From DASUSF01 sp036375275 (GTDB lineage: Bacteria > Pseudomonadota > Alphaproteobacteria > Geminicoccales > Geminicoccaceae), in contig DASUSF010000009.1 in NCBI GenBank assembly GCA_036375275.1, forward strand, positions 1-6,559: DNA of 6,559 nucleotides, given 5' to 3'. This document shows positions 5,846 through 6,559 of this stretch, piece after piece (positions within the stretch are counted from its first letter, which is position 1; the number at the start of each line of letters is the position of its first letter). Under the pieces are notes generated by a model. It saw only the letters and a list, made by a program, of their open reading frames with translations. It was not told where the DNA came from and ran no database searches. A program made the position numbers and the translations under genes.

Positions 5846-6487
5846 ATGCCGACGATGACCCCACGGCAGGCGGGCCAGCTGTTCAAGCGGCTCAGGGAGG
5901 CGAACCCCGAGCCCAGGACCGAGCTCGAGTACAAGGACGCCTACACCCTCCTGGTCGCGGTCATCCTCTCGGCGCAGGCGACCGACGTGGGCGTCAACAA
6001 GGCGACCCGGAAGCTGTTCCTGGTCGCGGACACGCCAGAGAAGATGGTGGCGCTCGGCGAAGCCGGGCTGACCGAGCACATCAAGACCATCGGCCTGTTC
6101 CGGAACAAGGCCAGGGCCGTGATCGCCATGAGCCAGCAGCTCCTCGCCGAGCACGACGGCCGGGTTCCTGCGAATCGCGAGGCGCTGGAGAAGCTGCCGG
6201 GAGTCGGGCGCAAGACCGCGAACGTGGTCCTGAACTCCGCGTTCGGCAAGCCGACCATCGCGGTCGACACGCACGTGTTCCGGGTCGCCAACCGGACCGG
6301 GCTCGCCCGCGGCCAGACCCCGCTCGAGATTGAGCAGCAGCTGGAAGCGGTGGTGCCGCGCGCCTACCGCAAGGACGCCCACCACTGGCTGATCCTGCAC
6401 GGCCGCTACGTCTGCCTCGCCCGCAAGCCGCGCTGCCCCGACTGCGTCATCAGCGACCTCTGCCAGTACGGCGCGAAGACGGTGTGA
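5846..6487 (+). CDS. nth: Endonuclease III (DNA glycosylase/AP lyase)
   Basis: Base-excision repair enzyme that removes oxidised pyrimidines such as thymine glycol and cleaves the strand at the abasic site by beta-elimination; cytoplasmic, acting on DNA. The 213-residue protein matches the length of E. coli Nth (211). It shows the SAQATD loop (42-47), the helix-hairpin-helix LPGVGRKTANVVL with catalytic Lys123, the VDTHVFRVANR segment with catalytic Asp141, and HHWLILHGRY. The [4Fe-4S] cluster ligands are Cys190, Cys197, Cys200 and Cys206 in the canonical C-x6-C-x2-C-x5-C spacing. The ATG at 5846 has a GGGAG (5830-5834) 11 bases upstream; an in-frame ATG at 5855 is a close alternative that would remove three residues. 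The frame is open back to 5618, but that part lacks family similarity. The gene is divergent from DUF2244. Assignment is essentially certain. Confidence -1.
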   Translation: MPTMTPRQAGQLFKRLREANPEPRTELEYKDAYTLLVAVILSAQATDVGVNKATRKLFLVADTPEKMVALGEAGLTEHIKTIGLFRNKARAVIAMSQQLLAEHDGRVPANREALEKLPGVGRKTANVVLNSAFGKPTIAVDTHVFRVANRTGLARGQTPLEIEQQLEAVVPRAYRKDAHHWLILHGRYVCLARKPRCPDCVISDLCQYGAKTV

Positions 6488-6504
6488 GTCTCGACGAAGA
6501 GCCA

Positions 6505-6516
6505 CAGGCCGGCCTG
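6505..6516 (+). terminator. Weak palindrome after nth, possible terminator
   Basis: CAGGCCGGCCTG at 6505-6516 is a perfect 12-bp palindrome 17 bases after the nth stop. It is followed by ATTAGTTTAG, which is T-rich for this genome. The hairpin could have only a 4-bp stem with a 4-base loop, so termination here is a weak inference. Confidence -1.
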
Positions 6517-6546
6517 ATTAGTTTAGCTTGCGTATCCTGTAATCAG
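6514..6546 (+). promoter_or_regulatory. AT-rich tail with inverted repeat and possible promoter
   Basis: CTGATTA (6514-6520) and TAATCAG (6540-6546) form a perfect 7-bp inverted repeat with 19 bases between the arms, in the most AT-rich stretch of the window. TGTAAT at 6538-6543 matches the -10 consensus at five of six positions; an 18-base spacer would place CTGATT (6514-6519), a weak -35, within the left arm. It probably serves a gene beyond the right edge. The inverted repeat is seen; promoter and operator roles are inferred. Confidence -1.
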
Positions 6547-6559
6547 TGACCCGGTCTTC

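Noticed and set aside
4501..5934. 477-codon minus-strand open frame spanning SRPBCC, DUF2244 and the intergenic region
   Set aside because: It lies antisense or out of frame to two recognisable genes, has shadow-type composition, and shows no domain I recognise.
6488..6559. Possible tRNA in the AT-rich tail
   Set aside because: There is a D-arm-like TAGTTTAGC, but no acceptor, anticodon or T-arm pairing can be drawn.

Overview
The window is GC-rich chromosomal DNA, roughly 70% G+C by eye, with dense coding and G/C-ending codons. The gene families and the pairing of a DUF2244 gene divergent from nth suggest a high-GC alphaproteobacterium, possibly of the Rhodospirillales/Geminicoccales type. 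That placement is inference, because there is no rRNA or marker gene to fix the taxon. I see no transposase, integrase, phage gene, CRISPR array, tRNA or rRNA.

Layout from left to right: the 3' part of msrA (peptide methionine sulfoxide reductase A, +), open at the left edge; a 261-bp gap with a small hairpin and an AT-rich block; an M20-family zinc dipeptidase-like gene (+); a 125-bp gap with a good promoter candidate; an AI-2E family (PerM/TqsA-like) membrane protein gene (+). Convergent to the last is a PAP2-family membrane phosphatase gene (-), with a strong hairpin across the junction. A 127-bp divergent promoter region follows, then a small exported SRPBCC-fold protein gene (+). This ends two bases from the stop of a convergent DUF2244 membrane protein gene (-). 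A 293-bp divergent region rich in a short repeated motif then leads to nth (endonuclease III, +), and 72 bp of relatively AT-rich DNA closes the window with a candidate promoter/operator for an unseen gene.

The genes do not form one pathway. MsrA and Nth both repair oxidative damage (of protein and DNA), the M20 enzyme probably trims peptides, and the AI-2E, PAP2, DUF2244 and SRPBCC genes belong to the cell envelope. Most genes look like single transcription units, since gaps are large or orientation changes.

I found no convincing new multi-gene system. The observations most worth a second look are the four copies of a CGCAACC/GGTTGCG heptamer between DUF2244 and nth, two of them spaced one helical turn apart next to nth; the apparently leaderless DUF2244 transcript; the stop-codon hairpin of the AI-2E gene; and the uncharacterised exported SRPBCC protein.
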